64,000 bases of DNA from Candidatus Woesearchaeota archaeon (GCA_018675335.1 JABGYH010000007.1:1-64000); one strand, 5' to 3'; positions 16,482 through 25,702 are shown, numbered from the stretch's first letter. The notes: generated by a model from the letters alone, not told the origin. Translations and numbers: made by a program.

Positions 16482-17447
16482 TTAACCTCCACAAGATCCA
16501 CCACACGAACCTGTGCAAGATGGAGTTCCACAACCACCACAACTTCCTTCAGCTGCCCCTGTTGTTGCTGTTGTTGGTGCTACTTTAGTTGCTTGAGTTG
16601 AAGGTAATGATTCACTAACAACAGTTGATTCGCTAATAACAGTTGCGGGATACTCATTAAAAACTTCCAACTTAAGAATTTCTTCTTTTGATGTTTGTTT
16701 CGAACTAAACGTTACTTCAAAATCATTAGGAAAACTAAAATGAATATTTGAAACTCCGTTAATTGTTTTTAACTCTTCTGAAATTAGCGGTGCGTGACCA
16801 GGACACGGAATATCGACACTTAATGTGAGTGCCGCATCTCCAAACTGGGCAGTTTGCGAGGGAGATGCGACAGACACATTTGCAAGTAGCGGAAAAATCA
16901 ACATAAATAATATTAAATTAATACCAATTGTCGAACCATACATGATAGATAGATACTGCCATTTCTTTTTAGCACCTTTCCAAGATAAAAGCGCATTATT
17001 TTTAAGATAAATAAAAGAAGATAACGTTGCAAATCCCAAAGAGATTAATATTAACACATGGAAAAAATATCTATTCATAAGCATTGGTTTAAAAAAATTC
17101 ATCAGAACAGTGACACCTAAAATTGAACCAATAATAAATGCAATGCAACCAATATGTGGAATTAATCCATACATCACGCCTTTCCAAAAAGTATTTTTTG
17201 AAGTTGAATGTTTTGATGTTTTATGTTTAGAAGTATGATTTGCACCTTCAGGCGAAAATCCTAAATGTGCAATCTTATCTTTAATTTTTGTTAAACTTAT
17301 TTTTTTGCTGTCAAAATCAACTGATACTGAATCATCTGCTAAATCCACATTAATAGATTTAATTCCTTTAATATCCGAAAGTTCAGATTCAATCAATTTA
17401 GAACAACTACCACAAGTCATTCCAGACACTTTAATTGTCTTTTTCAT
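16482..17447 (-). CDS. HMA-domain membrane fusion protein with Cys-rich tail
   Basis: 321 residues from MKKTIKVSGMTCGSC (ATG 17445-17447), fixed by GAGGTGG just upstream. Order: HMA domain with GMTCGSC (1-65), a His/Lys/Ser linker, four membrane segments (about 88-110, 120-140, 150-165, 170-190), a second HMA-like domain whose metal loop has become VDIPCPGHAPL (about 205-265), a Ser/Thr linker, and a tail with nine Cys in Gly-rich context (GGCGTPSCTGSCGGSCGG). It looks like a copper or mercury carrier passing metal from a chaperone domain through the membrane to the tail. Head of the metal operon. Confidence 0.75.
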   Translation of the reverse strand: MKKTIKVSGMTCGSCSKLIESELSDIKGIKSINVDLADDSVSVDFDSKKISLTKIKDKIAHLGFSPEGANHTSKHKTSKHSTSKNTFWKGVMYGLIPHIGCIAFIIGSILGVTVLMNFFKPMLMNRYFFHVLILISLGFATLSSFIYLKNNALLSWKGAKKKWQYLSIMYGSTIGINLILFMLIFPLLANVSVASPSQTAQFGDAALTLSVDIPCPGHAPLISEELKTINGVSNIHFSFPNDFEVTFSSKQTSKEEILKLEVFNEYPATVISESTVVSESLPSTQATKVAPTTATTGAAEGSCGGCGTPSCTGSCGGSCGG

Positions 17448-17584
17448 ATATACCACCTCATAATCCTCGTGAATGTCATAAGGTTTAGTAATTGAGGGTC
17501 TTATTAAATACATTCTAGACTGATTAAGCAAGTTTATCGTTTAGAACTACAACATATGAGGGTTAGAACGTTTATGGACGTATT

Positions 17585-18115
17585 TTAATACTTTTTTCTT
17601 AAGAATACTTTATTAGTTTTACCAGAGGGTTTTTTAGTAATAAAATTACGTTCTTCAAGGGATTTTAAAATTAAAGACAGCGTTGATTTTGAAATTCCTG
17701 TTCGATATCTTAAAGTAGATTGTTGAATCCCATCTTGTTCATGAATTGCTTTTAGAACATTTTGTTCATCAACCTCAAACCCTGCAACAAACGCTTCAAA
17801 CTTTTCTTTTTTAGATGAGTCTTTTACTGCAGTTGCAATTTTTGATTGAGTTTGAATTAAGATTTCTTGAGTCTTATCAATAAATGTTAAGTAAATACCG
17901 AATAAAAATAAAGCAATTGCCATTGCGTAGCCTGCAATGTAAACCGGACTAGTTTTGAGATCATGCAAACAAGTTCCATCTTCTAAAAAACAAGAATTGC
18001 GTTCTTCAATAATTTGATTAACATAAAAATCTTCTCGAGATTTATTAAATAAAACTAAGGAAAAAACTAATATCCCAACAATTATTAATACAATTCCAAT
18101 ATGTTTTTGATTCAT
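17585..18115 (-). CDS. Membrane-anchored winged-helix regulator of the metal block
   Basis: 176 residues from MNQKHIGIVLI (ATG 18113-18115); an in-frame ATG at 18133 is possible. Two membrane segments (about 4-24 and 60-80) enclose an outside loop of 35 residues with two Cys (NSCFLEDGTCLHD). The cytoplasmic part has a winged helix (EQNVLKAIHEQDGIQQSTLRYRTGISK, TLSLILKSLEERNFITKKPSG). This arrangement suits a one-component receptor that senses something outside, perhaps metal through the loop Cys pair, and acts directly on DNA. The next operon downstream is the metal operon. Confidence 0.75.
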   Translation of the reverse strand: MNQKHIGIVLIIVGILVFSLVLFNKSREDFYVNQIIEERNSCFLEDGTCLHDLKTSPVYIAGYAMAIALFLFGIYLTFIDKTQEILIQTQSKIATAVKDSSKKEKFEAFVAGFEVDEQNVLKAIHEQDGIQQSTLRYRTGISKSTLSLILKSLEERNFITKKPSGKTNKVFLRKKY

Positions 18116-18222
18116 AAATAAGAATACATTCACATTTTATTTATAAAATATTGGTTTTAAAACAATAGTCCCCCAGTAATGAGTGAGAAAACTATTTAAT
18201 TCAACAGCGTTTTTTATAGATT

Positions 18223-18891
18223 ATGAAATTATTTGTATGGGATTTTCACGGAGTATTAGAACAAGGAACCGAACGCGCAGTAATGTCAGTTAGCAATGCA
18301 GTACTTGAAAACTCAGGCTATAGTGAAAGATTTACAATCGAGGACTGCCAAAGAATGTTTGGCCTGAAATGGCACGAATATTTCGAATTTCTTTTGCCTG
18401 GTACTAACAGATCAATTCATTTAGAATTAGAAGAAGCAAGTTATGCATATTCGCTCGCAAATCCTGGAATTACTGCAAAAGTAATATCCCCTGCACCTCA
18501 TTCCCAAGAAGTTTTAGAAACAATCGCTCAAAGCGAACATGATCAAATAGTAATCTCAAACACACTTGATTCCGGGCTTGCATGGTTTTTAGGGCTGGTT
18601 GATTTAACAAGATATTTTCCAAATGGCAATTCTTTTGCAACCCAAAATCCAGGCAATTCAAAATCTAAATTAGAATTATTAACCGAGTATGTTATCCAAC
18701 AAAAACTTTTGGGAAAAACATATGATCAAATAATTGGAGTTGGAGATTCTCCCCCCGACGTTGAATTTATCACACAAAGTGGTGGTCGCGCATACCAATA
18801 TTCTCACCCTTGGGTTGATGTTCGCAATGGAGGCACTAAACCTTACAAATTAATACAGGATTTAAGAGAAGTTTTAGTTGAGTTGAATTAA
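18223..18891 (+). CDS. HAD-superfamily hydrolase with variant catalytic motif
   Basis: 222 residues. Motif I is VWDFHGVLEQGT: the nucleophile Asp (D6) is kept but the second Asp of DxD is His. Motif II is IVISNT, and motif IV GVGDSPPDVEF. The DFHG form occurs in some HAD phosphatases; the missing second Asp would weaken acid-base catalysis. Substrate unknown. A TATA-like CTATTTAATT lies about 30 nt before the ATG. Confidence 0.78.
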   Translation: MKLFVWDFHGVLEQGTERAVMSVSNAVLENSGYSERFTIEDCQRMFGLKWHEYFEFLLPGTNRSIHLELEEASYAYSLANPGITAKVISPAPHSQEVLETIAQSEHDQIVISNTLDSGLAWFLGLVDLTRYFPNGNSFATQNPGNSKSKLELLTEYVIQQKLLGKTYDQIIGVGDSPPDVEFITQSGGRAYQYSHPWVDVRNGGTKPYKLIQDLREVLVELN

Positions 18892-18959
18892 GTATTTGGT
18901 AAATAGAAATTAAATTAATTATTAATGAAAAAACTGAAATAAAAAAAATATTTAAAAAA

Positions 18960-20213
18960 TTAAAAAGATTTTGATGCGCCAACATATAACATAGGAGTCA
19001 TTGCACCTGTTTCTAAATTAATCGGCAAATCAATCCAAGCTTCTAAAGGCCCATAAATTTTTGCATAAAGTTCTGCTCTCGCAATAGGACTATGATCTCC
19101 AGTTACTTTATCAAATGAATCTCCCGCACCAATACCAACAAAAACTGACGAGTTCGGTCTAAAGTAAAACATCCCACTCGCAGATACTGCATCATCACTA
19201 TTTGCCCAATTAACTGCAAAAGATATGTTCTCAGTATGATGCGCACTAAAAGGAGCCCATCCGTCGAGAATATGTCCCGTTGCAACCATTCTCATGCCAG
19301 TTCCATTAAAAACATGTTGCTTAAAATCATAACTTCCTTTTTTGTATGTTGACTGATCTGCAATCATAAAACAACCACTTTGAACATGATCATCAAAATC
19401 AACACTCACCTTGTTAAATATCCCAACACTACCAGGATTTATCCAACCAGTTAAAGTGTTAAGTGTTCTTTGCTCGATGTCTCCTCCAGCACTCAAGTAT
19501 AAATGACCTGAATTCGCTAAAGGGATCGCACCACTAACAAAACCATGTCCGTTAAATTGAGTTCCATCGTACCAAACATCAGCATCAAGAGTTAAAAAAT
19601 CCATTGCAAACTTTGCTCCGATAAATCCACCCAAAATATCAGTACTCGAATCACTTCCTGCTTGAAATGCACCACTTCTCAAAGTAAGACCTTTGGTCGG
19701 GAATGCTTCTAAAAATGCAGTATATCCCCAACTACTAAGATCATGAGCTAAATCTGTTGCTGTTGCAACTCTAAATAAATCATTTCCAAAGGTAGGCGAT
19801 TTTAATCCTAAGCTAAACAAATGAATTGGTGCTTCATCCCAAATAGGATTTTTTGATTCTGCATTAATTACCGCGCCATTTTCATGACCATACATAACTA
19901 ATGTATCCACACCACCAGATTTGCTAACTAAAGTTCCACCAAATACATCATTTGGTTTTGGTGCTTCTTCGGCAACCATTTCAACTTGCGCAGCATCATC
20001 AGTCGGCACACCTTGATCAGGCACAGGTTGATCTGCCAATACAGGCGTTGCAGTTGCAAGCACGATTGTTGCCAAACCTAATGCCAAAGTATTTTTTCCC
20101 AGATTTACTGCTTTACTTAACACAGGATGTTCTAATTCAAAATGATACTCTTTTGGCACGTAAATGCCACTTTTTAATTGTTTGAATGTTTCTCCCTCAA
20201 ATTCTGCTTTCAT
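18960..20213 (-). CDS. Exported beta-barrel-like protein
   Basis: 417 residues, unrecognised family. A 40-residue soluble N-terminus (MKAEFEGETFKQLKSGIYV) precedes the export signal LALGLATIVLATATPVLADQ, with PVLA-DQ a likely cleavage site; the long lead is unusual. The mature part has no helix-like stretches but repeated amphipathic strands (LTLDADVWYDG, LYLSAGGDIEQRT, SASGMFYFRPNSSVFVGIG, ARAELYAKIYGPLEAWI) with Gly/Asn turns, and it ends in LYVGASKSF, a terminal Phe as in bacterial outer-membrane barrels. Archaea normally lack porins. A GGGAGGGCG ribosome site precedes the ATG. Confidence 0.65.
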   Translation of the reverse strand: MKAEFEGETFKQLKSGIYVPKEYHFELEHPVLSKAVNLGKNTLALGLATIVLATATPVLADQPVPDQGVPTDDAAQVEMVAEEAPKPNDVFGGTLVSKSGGVDTLVMYGHENGAVINAESKNPIWDEAPIHLFSLGLKSPTFGNDLFRVATATDLAHDLSSWGYTAFLEAFPTKGLTLRSGAFQAGSDSSTDILGGFIGAKFAMDFLTLDADVWYDGTQFNGHGFVSGAIPLANSGHLYLSAGGDIEQRTLNTLTGWINPGSVGIFNKVSVDFDDHVQSGCFMIADQSTYKKGSYDFKQHVFNGTGMRMVATGHILDGWAPFSAHHTENISFAVNWANSDDAVSASGMFYFRPNSSVFVGIGAGDSFDKVTGDHSPIARAELYAKIYGPLEAWIDLPINLETGAMTPMLYVGASKSF

Positions 20214-20396
20214 TTTTTCGCCCTCCCAAAAAACAAGTTTTCTTGTCGTTATTACGCAATAGTTACAAAGTTTAAGTTTCGGGAAGCAAATATAAACATT
20301 TTGATTAAACTATATATACCAGTATAAATGTATAAATATTAAAAAAAGTATAAATTTTTAGAAAGGTTTAAATATCCCGCACAGCTTACAAATCCC

Positions 20397-21314
20397 ATGA
20401 AACGAAAAGTAGTCAAACAAGGTGCTGCAACACTCATGGTTAGTTTACCAAGTAAATGGGCCAAAGAAAATAAAATTAAAAAAGGCTCAGAAATAAATAT
20501 AGACATAACAAAAAATAATCTTTTACAAATTTCTTCAGATGAAATCGAAGTAGAATATAATGAAACAACAATAGAATTAACAAAACAAATAGAAACGTCA
20601 ATAAGAACTTTAATAGTTAACACATATAGAAGCGGATATGATAAAATACTCGTAAAATTTGAAACAGAAAAACAATTTCACAAACTAAATGAAATAATTA
20701 AAACTCATTTAATAGGATTCGATATATCCCATAAAGCAAAAAACAGTTGTTTAATTGAAAATATAACTGAACCAGCACCAGATCAATTTGAAAAAATACT
20801 GCGAAAAGTTTTTTTTAATATTTCAGAATTAATTGAAGTTACAAGATCAAGAATTAATGGAGAAGAAACGGATTATTATATAGAAATACAACAAAGAATA
20901 CAAAAATATGATAATTTCTGTCGACGAATGATTTCTAAAAAAGGTTTAGAGTTCGAAGAAGCAAATCTTTTTTGGGCATTTTTAAACACAATAATACATG
21001 GCCAAAGAGAATTATATCACCTAAATAAATATCTCGATAAAAACAAAACTAATTTCAAAGATTTTAAATTTGTAAACAGATTAAAAAATCTATTTAATTT
21101 GTTAAAAGAAGCATATTTGTACAAAGACATTTCAAAAGCAGAACTCGTACATGAGAAAGAAAAAATAATAATTTATAAAGATTTTTATTCCGAAATTAAA
21201 AAGAAAAATGCAGAGAATATTGTTTATTTTCATTTAGCTTCATCAGCCAAACATTTTTATTTATCAACAAGCCCACTCATCGGCATGTTATTATCACCCA
21301 ACAATTCTGTGTGA
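20397..21314 (+). CDS. AbrB-PhoU fusion regulator
   Basis: 305 residues. Residues 1-55 are a SpoVT/AbrB-type DNA-binding domain (MKRKVVKQGAATLMVSLPSKW, KKGSEINIDITKNN), and the rest is helical and PhoU-like with charged helices. Archaeal proteins of this form are annotated as phosphate-uptake regulators; the target is unknown. A close-order homologue is at 34078-34995. A TATA-like TTTAAATAT lies about 28 nt before the start, so it is probably leaderless. The 3' end overlaps the convergent kinase gene by 58 bp. Confidence 0.8.
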   Translation: MKRKVVKQGAATLMVSLPSKWAKENKIKKGSEINIDITKNNLLQISSDEIEVEYNETTIELTKQIETSIRTLIVNTYRSGYDKILVKFETEKQFHKLNEIIKTHLIGFDISHKAKNSCLIENITEPAPDQFEKILRKVFFNISELIEVTRSRINGEETDYYIEIQQRIQKYDNFCRRMISKKGLEFEEANLFWAFLNTIIHGQRELYHLNKYLDKNKTNFKDFKFVNRLKNLFNLLKEAYLYKDISKAELVHEKEKIIIYKDFYSEIKKKNAENIVYFHLASSAKHFYLSTSPLIGMLLSPNNSV

Positions 21315-23140
21315 ACAACACCAGTTTCATCAGTAATTGAATATAATGCAATAGCCCTCATAATAAGATCTTTTTTTGTGGTTGAAAGAAATGAACCATA
21401 GCCAGGACCATTCTTTGTTGTGTAAAAACTATGATTATTCGCTTTAGCTCGTGCGTGAAAAATATCCAGCACAGGATCTTCATCGTCAGCAAAATAACAA
21501 GCATAAACATCCGCAACAGAACCATTAGTTCCAAGACACTGTTTCAAATAATTCATACCAAACCCTATTTTTTGCCCAAGATGTAAATTAGGAGATGCCG
21601 AACCCACACCATATCTTCTTTGAAATCTCATTGAAAAAACATACGGCACTAAAGAAATATCAAATCGTTTTTTTCCATACTCTGTTTTAATTTCTTCTTT
21701 CGGAGTTAACATAATACTCATCAACATTGCTTGAGTCATTCTAACACTAAATTTACGCATTCTAACGTCCAGTTGAACTGCATCACCATATTGCTCATAT
21801 TCTTTTTCCAACCAACCAATATTTTCTTTAATCTCCGCATAATATGGTTGAAGATCAGCCATTTCATATTTTTCTTCATTTTGGAAAAAATAAGATTGAG
21901 ATTCTAAAAAATTACCACCGAACAACATGCGCTCAACAGTAGGTTCTAGTCTTTGCGCATACTCATTAGTTAAATTCATGAAATGACCTCCAACTATAAT
22001 TCCCATAATAACTCCCGTTGCAGCACCCCACATTTTAACTTGATGTCCAAATTTCTTAGCAAGTTTCCAAGAGGTCGAATTAGTTGCTTTTTTAAAATGT
22101 CCATCCAACAATTCATGCGCTATTTTTGGATTCACATACTGATCAGGATCATTTTCTAAACTCAAACAAAATTTTAGTAGTGGGCGATACGCACGAGGAA
22201 CTTCTTTAAGTCTTTTCTTTATTGCTAATTCATGCTCTGCAGTTCCAATGCCATCAATAATTTTTCCATCTTCTCTAAGAACAATATCAATGTATTTATC
22301 CCCTGCTTTAATTCTCGTCCCACCTTCTCCCACAACTAATTCCCTATCAAATAAATGTGATCCAGTAAGTGCAAAAAACATTGTTGCACCCAAAGAATAA
22401 AACTCAGTTCGTACACCTGATTTAGTAGGCTTTCCCTCCATAAGACAATTCAACAAATCAGGATACGAATATGCAGTTCCACCCCTAGTTTGAGCCAAAG
22501 AATCTTCAACAGAACCCATACTCGTCGCATTTTGAAAATCAGTTAATTTAAGATGTGGCATTGAAGAAGAATTTCTAGTTGAAGCAAGAATATTATTTGG
22601 TTTAATATCCCTATGAAGAATCTTTTTTTCACAATGAAGATATTTTAGCGCAGAAAGAACTTGTCCAAAAATACTTCCAAATCTTCGAGGGTCATCCGCC
22701 AAAGGACTCCACCTGATAAGTTCTTCTAAAGAAGTTGAGTCGTAATAATCCTCAACAGTCATAGTTTTACCTTCAAACTCAAATGTATCTAATATTTGAA
22801 CTATATTTGGATGTGATAAGTTATTAGATGCCGCAATTTCTCTTTGATTAAGATCTCTTCCACCTCGCCAATTAATCACAGTAGTTGCAGAATTGGAATC
22901 AAATACTGATTTTGGAACTTTAAGAACCCTTTTTGTTTTAATTAGTCCTTGTTGATACTCAACAACATAAACATCACGAGTATTTCCTTCCCCAATTTTG
23001 TCAATAACTCTGTAACCCCGTTTTTGAAGGATTAGTTCTAGTTCAGAATTAGATTTAACATCACTTCGCACACCAGGCCAAAATCTACTAAAACCTAATT
23101 GATCAGGCTCAGATGTTACGTGCATAGGATCAGCAGTCAT
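21257..23140 (-). CDS. Eukaryotic-type Ser/Thr protein kinase with membrane anchor
   Basis: 627 residues. The kinase domain at 40-330 has a Gly loop (IGEGNTRDVYVVE), K74 in RVLKVPK, LSHPNIVQIL with a long alphaC region, and the catalytic loop HRDIKPNNIL (D178). The metal motif reads DFQ (D201) not DFG, with Asp intact. A membrane span (AATGVIMGIIVGGHFMNL) lies near 380-398, and 230 helical residues follow, perhaps outside the cell as a sensor. It begins within the last codons of an AbrB-like microgene, so both are one operon. It should phosphorylate Ser/Thr; the FHA proteins at 39-54 kb are plausible downstream partners (inference). Confidence 0.85.
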   Translation of the reverse strand: MTADPMHVTSEPDQLGFSRFWPGVRSDVKSNSELELILQKRGYRVIDKIGEGNTRDVYVVEYQQGLIKTKRVLKVPKSVFDSNSATTVINWRGGRDLNQREIAASNNLSHPNIVQILDTFEFEGKTMTVEDYYDSTSLEELIRWSPLADDPRRFGSIFGQVLSALKYLHCEKKILHRDIKPNNILASTRNSSSMPHLKLTDFQNATSMGSVEDSLAQTRGGTAYSYPDLLNCLMEGKPTKSGVRTEFYSLGATMFFALTGSHLFDRELVVGEGGTRIKAGDKYIDIVLREDGKIIDGIGTAEHELAIKKRLKEVPRAYRPLLKFCLSLENDPDQYVNPKIAHELLDGHFKKATNSTSWKLAKKFGHQVKMWGAATGVIMGIIVGGHFMNLTNEYAQRLEPTVERMLFGGNFLESQSYFFQNEEKYEMADLQPYYAEIKENIGWLEKEYEQYGDAVQLDVRMRKFSVRMTQAMLMSIMLTPKEEIKTEYGKKRFDISLVPYVFSMRFQRRYGVGSASPNLHLGQKIGFGMNYLKQCLGTNGSVADVYACYFADDEDPVLDIFHARAKANNHSFYTTKNGPGYGSFLSTTKKDLIMRAIALYSITDETGVVHTELLGDNNMPMSGLVDK

Positions 23141-23288
23141 CTTTTACCTCTTTGATAACGATGAGCTTGACTTCCACAATTGTTCCTGGCGGAAGTTGAT
23201 CTTCTAGGAGCTTAGGAACTACAATAATTGCTTGTTTACCGTGTTTTGCAACCTTTTTTGTGATTGTGAATTGTTTAAGTTCAACCAT
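23130..23288 (-). CDS. 52-residue AbrB-like protein ahead of the kinase
   Basis: Starts MVELKQFTITKKVAKHGKQ and continues AIIVVPKLLEDQLPPG, TIVEVKLIVIKE, the strand-helix-strand pattern of SpoVT/AbrB swapped-hairpin DNA-binding domains. Its last four codons overlap the kinase start in another frame (kinase ATG at 23140), so they are translationally coupled. Such small AbrB proteins are autoregulators or antitoxins. It may bind the palindrome TACTTAGTA upstream (23372-23380). Too short for most gene callers. Confidence 0.75.
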   Translation of the reverse strand: MVELKQFTITKKVAKHGKQAIIVVPKLLEDQLPPGTIVEVKLIVIKEVKDDC

Positions 23289-23345
23289 AATTTTACCCAA
23301 TTTATACATAAGATATGTATTTATTGCACAGTAACGAAAGAAGTA

Positions 23346-23380
23346 GTATATAAATGTTTGGTTTTTTTAGTTACTTAGTA
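23346..23380 (-). promoter_or_regulatory. Promoter of the AbrB-like/kinase operon with palindromic element
   Basis: On the minus strand, CATTTATATAC (TATA) at 23346-23359 is preceded by TACTAAGTA (23372-23380), a perfect inverted repeat of TACT with one central base. The same TATA-to-palindrome layout (26-27 bp) recurs at the promoter of the gene at 31388. Confidence 0.45.
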
Positions 23381-23417
23381 GTAGTTAATTAATTTGAATT
23401 AAAATATTTAAAAAACA

Positions 23418-23427
23418 CTTATAAATC
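23418..23427 (+). promoter_or_regulatory. TATA box of the PH-domain gene
   Basis: CTTATAAATC centred about 27 nt before ATG 23450. Confidence 0.45.
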
Positions 23428-23449
23428 CCAACCAATTCAATTTGATAAA

Positions 23450-23911
23450 ATGATTGAAAAACCATTATTTACATTAAGACCAAATATTGCAGTTGCAATA
23501 ATTCCAATAATACTTGTTGCACTATTCATGGGCTTTTGGGCAAGTTTTTTTTCAATAAGTCTAGGAATAGGAGTTTCAGTAATAATTGGAGTATCAATTG
23601 CGATGATTATAACAATTTTTAGATTGTTAAACTTAAATGCGAGAAAATATATTTTTTACCCACAAAAAGCGGAATTCTATGAAGGATTTTTAAACATAAT
23701 TCAAAGAACAGTACATTACAACAAAGTAACTGACTGTATTCTTACGAAATCTGTTTGGGATAGACTTTTTGGAACTGGAACTATAAGTTTAGCAACTGCA
23801 GGACATCAAACAACTGCAAGAGGTGCTTTGGGAGGAGGAATAAATCTACAATATTTAGATAAACCTGATAAACTTTACAAAGAACTTCAAAGATTGTTAA
23901 ATAAACATTAA
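23450..23911 (+). CDS. Membrane protein with bacterial PH domain (YdbS/DUF304 type)
   Basis: 153 residues: two membrane spans close together (about 13-60) followed by a PH-like beta domain (ARKYIFYPQKAEFYEGFL, VHYNKVTDCIL, TGTISLATAG, LGGGINLQYL). DUF304/bPH2 proteins have this two-helix plus PH form; their role is unknown, though some act in envelope quality control. Leaderless promoter. Confidence 0.75.
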   Translation: MIEKPLFTLRPNIAVAIIPIILVALFMGFWASFFSISLGIGVSVIIGVSIAMIITIFRLLNLNARKYIFYPQKAEFYEGFLNIIQRTVHYNKVTDCILTKSVWDRLFGTGTISLATAGHQTTARGALGGGINLQYLDKPDKLYKELQRLLNKH

Positions 23912-23931
23912 ATTTTTTTATTAACTTTTTC

Positions 23932-24264
23932 TTAAAAAATTAACAAACCAATAACAACAATTGATTGCATTATCAACCACAATAAATTTAGAATAAGAAT
24001 TGGTTTTTCTTTGTGAACAACACCATAAATAAACAAAGGTATTGAGAGAAAGAAAAGAAGTAACCACATTAGTAAAGAAACACCTTCGGTTTGTTTAAGA
24101 AAATAAATTTTATGAATTTGAGGTAATGCTGACAAAGGCATAATAACTGCAACCCAAGTACAAATACCATCAAGAAGTTTAATTTTTTTATCAGAAATAA
24201 AATGTTTCTGATTATTTTTATGAACTGCCTTTCTTTTATGAATATGATGTTGCGTATGTTGCAT
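23932..24264 (-). CDS. PQ-loop (SemiSWEET-type) membrane protein
   Basis: 110 residues with three membrane helices, half of a PQ-loop transporter. The motif LSALPQIHKIYFLKQTEGVSLLMW carries the PQ, and IYGVVHKEKPILILN and the last helix follow. SemiSWEETs dimerise to move sugars. A His-rich N-terminal 20 residues (QHTQHHIHKRKAVHKNN) is unusual and may bind metal or be a cloning-independent tag-like stretch. Convergent with the PH-domain gene. Confidence 0.78.
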   Translation of the reverse strand: MQHTQHHIHKRKAVHKNNQKHFISDKKIKLLDGICTWVAVIMPLSALPQIHKIYFLKQTEGVSLLMWLLLFFLSIPLFIYGVVHKEKPILILNLLWLIMQSIVVIGLLIF

Positions 24265-24322
24265 AAAAATAATTGATTAAGAATAGTATATAAAATTATT
24301 GTTTGAATCTTAAATTTATTTA

Positions 24323-25702
24323 TTATTTTTTTGACGTTGCACTATTCGTTTTTAAAAAAGAATTAATTGTTTTATACGCCCAACCAAATGCTATTACTGA
24401 ACCCAATCCGTTGCCAATTACAACACCTAACCAAACTCCAAACTCTCCGAAAGAAAAAACAAAAGTAAATAAAAGACAAAATAATAAAACAAAAACTAAT
24501 GTTCTTAACAAAGTAATTATGAGCGATCTAATCCCTAATCCAACTCCTTGAAAAAAAGATGAAGAAAACATACCTAATGGAGTGAATGGATAAAACCAAC
24601 AAATAGTTCTTAAAAATGCGATAAGTTGAGGTGCGATATGAGCAGAATTTTTTGAAAAAGTAAATAGAAATGCTATTTGAGGTGCAAATACAAACGTTAG
24701 TACTCCTCCAACCACAGCAATTATTAAACCTAGTTTAGTTGAAAATAAAAAAGCAATTTTAAGATTGTTAAATTTCTTTGCACCAAATGCTGCTCCTGAA
24801 ACTGACACAACTGCCGTTGCCACACCAACTAAAGGTAAAATTGCAAAAGTTACAACTCTCCAACCAGTAGAAAAAACAGCCACTGCATCTGTTCCACCAA
24901 CAAACACCAAAAAATAATTTAAAAAAAGCATCATCACCGCCATCGAAAATTGTTGCAGCGCAGTTGGAATTCCAACACTAAAAATTTGTTTTACAATAAA
25001 CCAATCAAACTTAAAACTTCTAAAATTAATATTAAGATATGAATCACTCTTAAAAAATAACCAATACGCAATAATTAATGACGCTACAAAAACAGAAATT
25101 ACTGTTGCAATCGCAGCACCTGAAACACCAAAACCAAAAGTGTAAATAAATAATGGATCAAGAACAATATTGAGTCCCGCGCCAACCATTAAAGCATACA
25201 TTGAACGTTTAGCATCACCTTCTGCACGAAGAACTGCATTTGCAACCATCGAGAAAAAAATAAAAAAAGATCCTCCAAAAATAATTTTAGCATAAGGCCC
25301 CAATAAATGAATAATTGACCCCGCACCCAATGCAACAAAAATATGTTCTGAAAAAAACATAAGAGGAATACAAATAATAATAAAAACAACAATTGTTAAA
25401 ACAAAAGTGTGTGTTGCAACTGAATCTGCAAGTTTTTTATTTTTAGCACCAATGTATTGAGAAATAAATGCGCCGCCACCAACACCAAGACCGGTTGCTA
25501 TTGCAATTAATGCAAAGAAAAATGGAAAGAAAAAACCAACAGCAGATAATGCATCAGAACCAAGACCTGACACCCAAATTGCATCAACAACATTATACAC
25601 TGTCTGCAAAGACATCGCAATCATCATAGGCCAAGCTAGTTTAAGAATTGCTTTTTTTGGATCTGCCAAAAGCGTTTTGACCCCCATAGTTTTATGTTCC
25701 AT
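24323..25702 (-). CDS. MATE-family multidrug/cation efflux transporter
   Basis: 459 residues from the ATG at 25700-25702, next to an in-frame TTG. Twelve membrane helices, opening with LAWPMMIAMSLQTVYNVVDAIWVSGLG, and GVGGGAFISQYIGAKN in the second repeat, both MATE signatures. These antiporters export drugs or organic cations using H+ or Na+ gradients. Monocistronic, between the PQ-loop and ASCH genes. Confidence 0.9.
   Translation of the reverse strand: MEHKTMGVKTLLADPKKAILKLAWPMMIAMSLQTVYNVVDAIWVSGLGSDALSAVGFFFPFFFALIAIATGLGVGGGAFISQYIGAKNKKLADSVATHTFVLTIVVFIIICIPLMFFSEHIFVALGAGSIIHLLGPYAKIIFGGSFFIFFSMVANAVLRAEGDAKRSMYALMVGAGLNIVLDPLFIYTFGFGVSGAAIATVISVFVASLIIAYWLFFKSDSYLNINFRSFKFDWFIVKQIFSVGIPTALQQFSMAVMMLFLNYFLVFVGGTDAVAVFSTGWRVVTFAILPLVGVATAVVSVSGAAFGAKKFNNLKIAFLFSTKLGLIIAVVGGVLTFVFAPQIAFLFTFSKNSAHIAPQLIAFLRTICWFYPFTPLGMFSSSFFQGVGLGIRSLIITLLRTLVFVLLFCLLFTFVFSFGEFGVWLGVVIGNGLGSVIAFGWAYKTINSFLKTNSATSKK

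Noticed and set aside
24240-24264. His-rich start of the PQ-loop protein as an artefact tag
   Set aside because: It is mixed His/Lys/Asn and in frame with the helices, so treated as natural.
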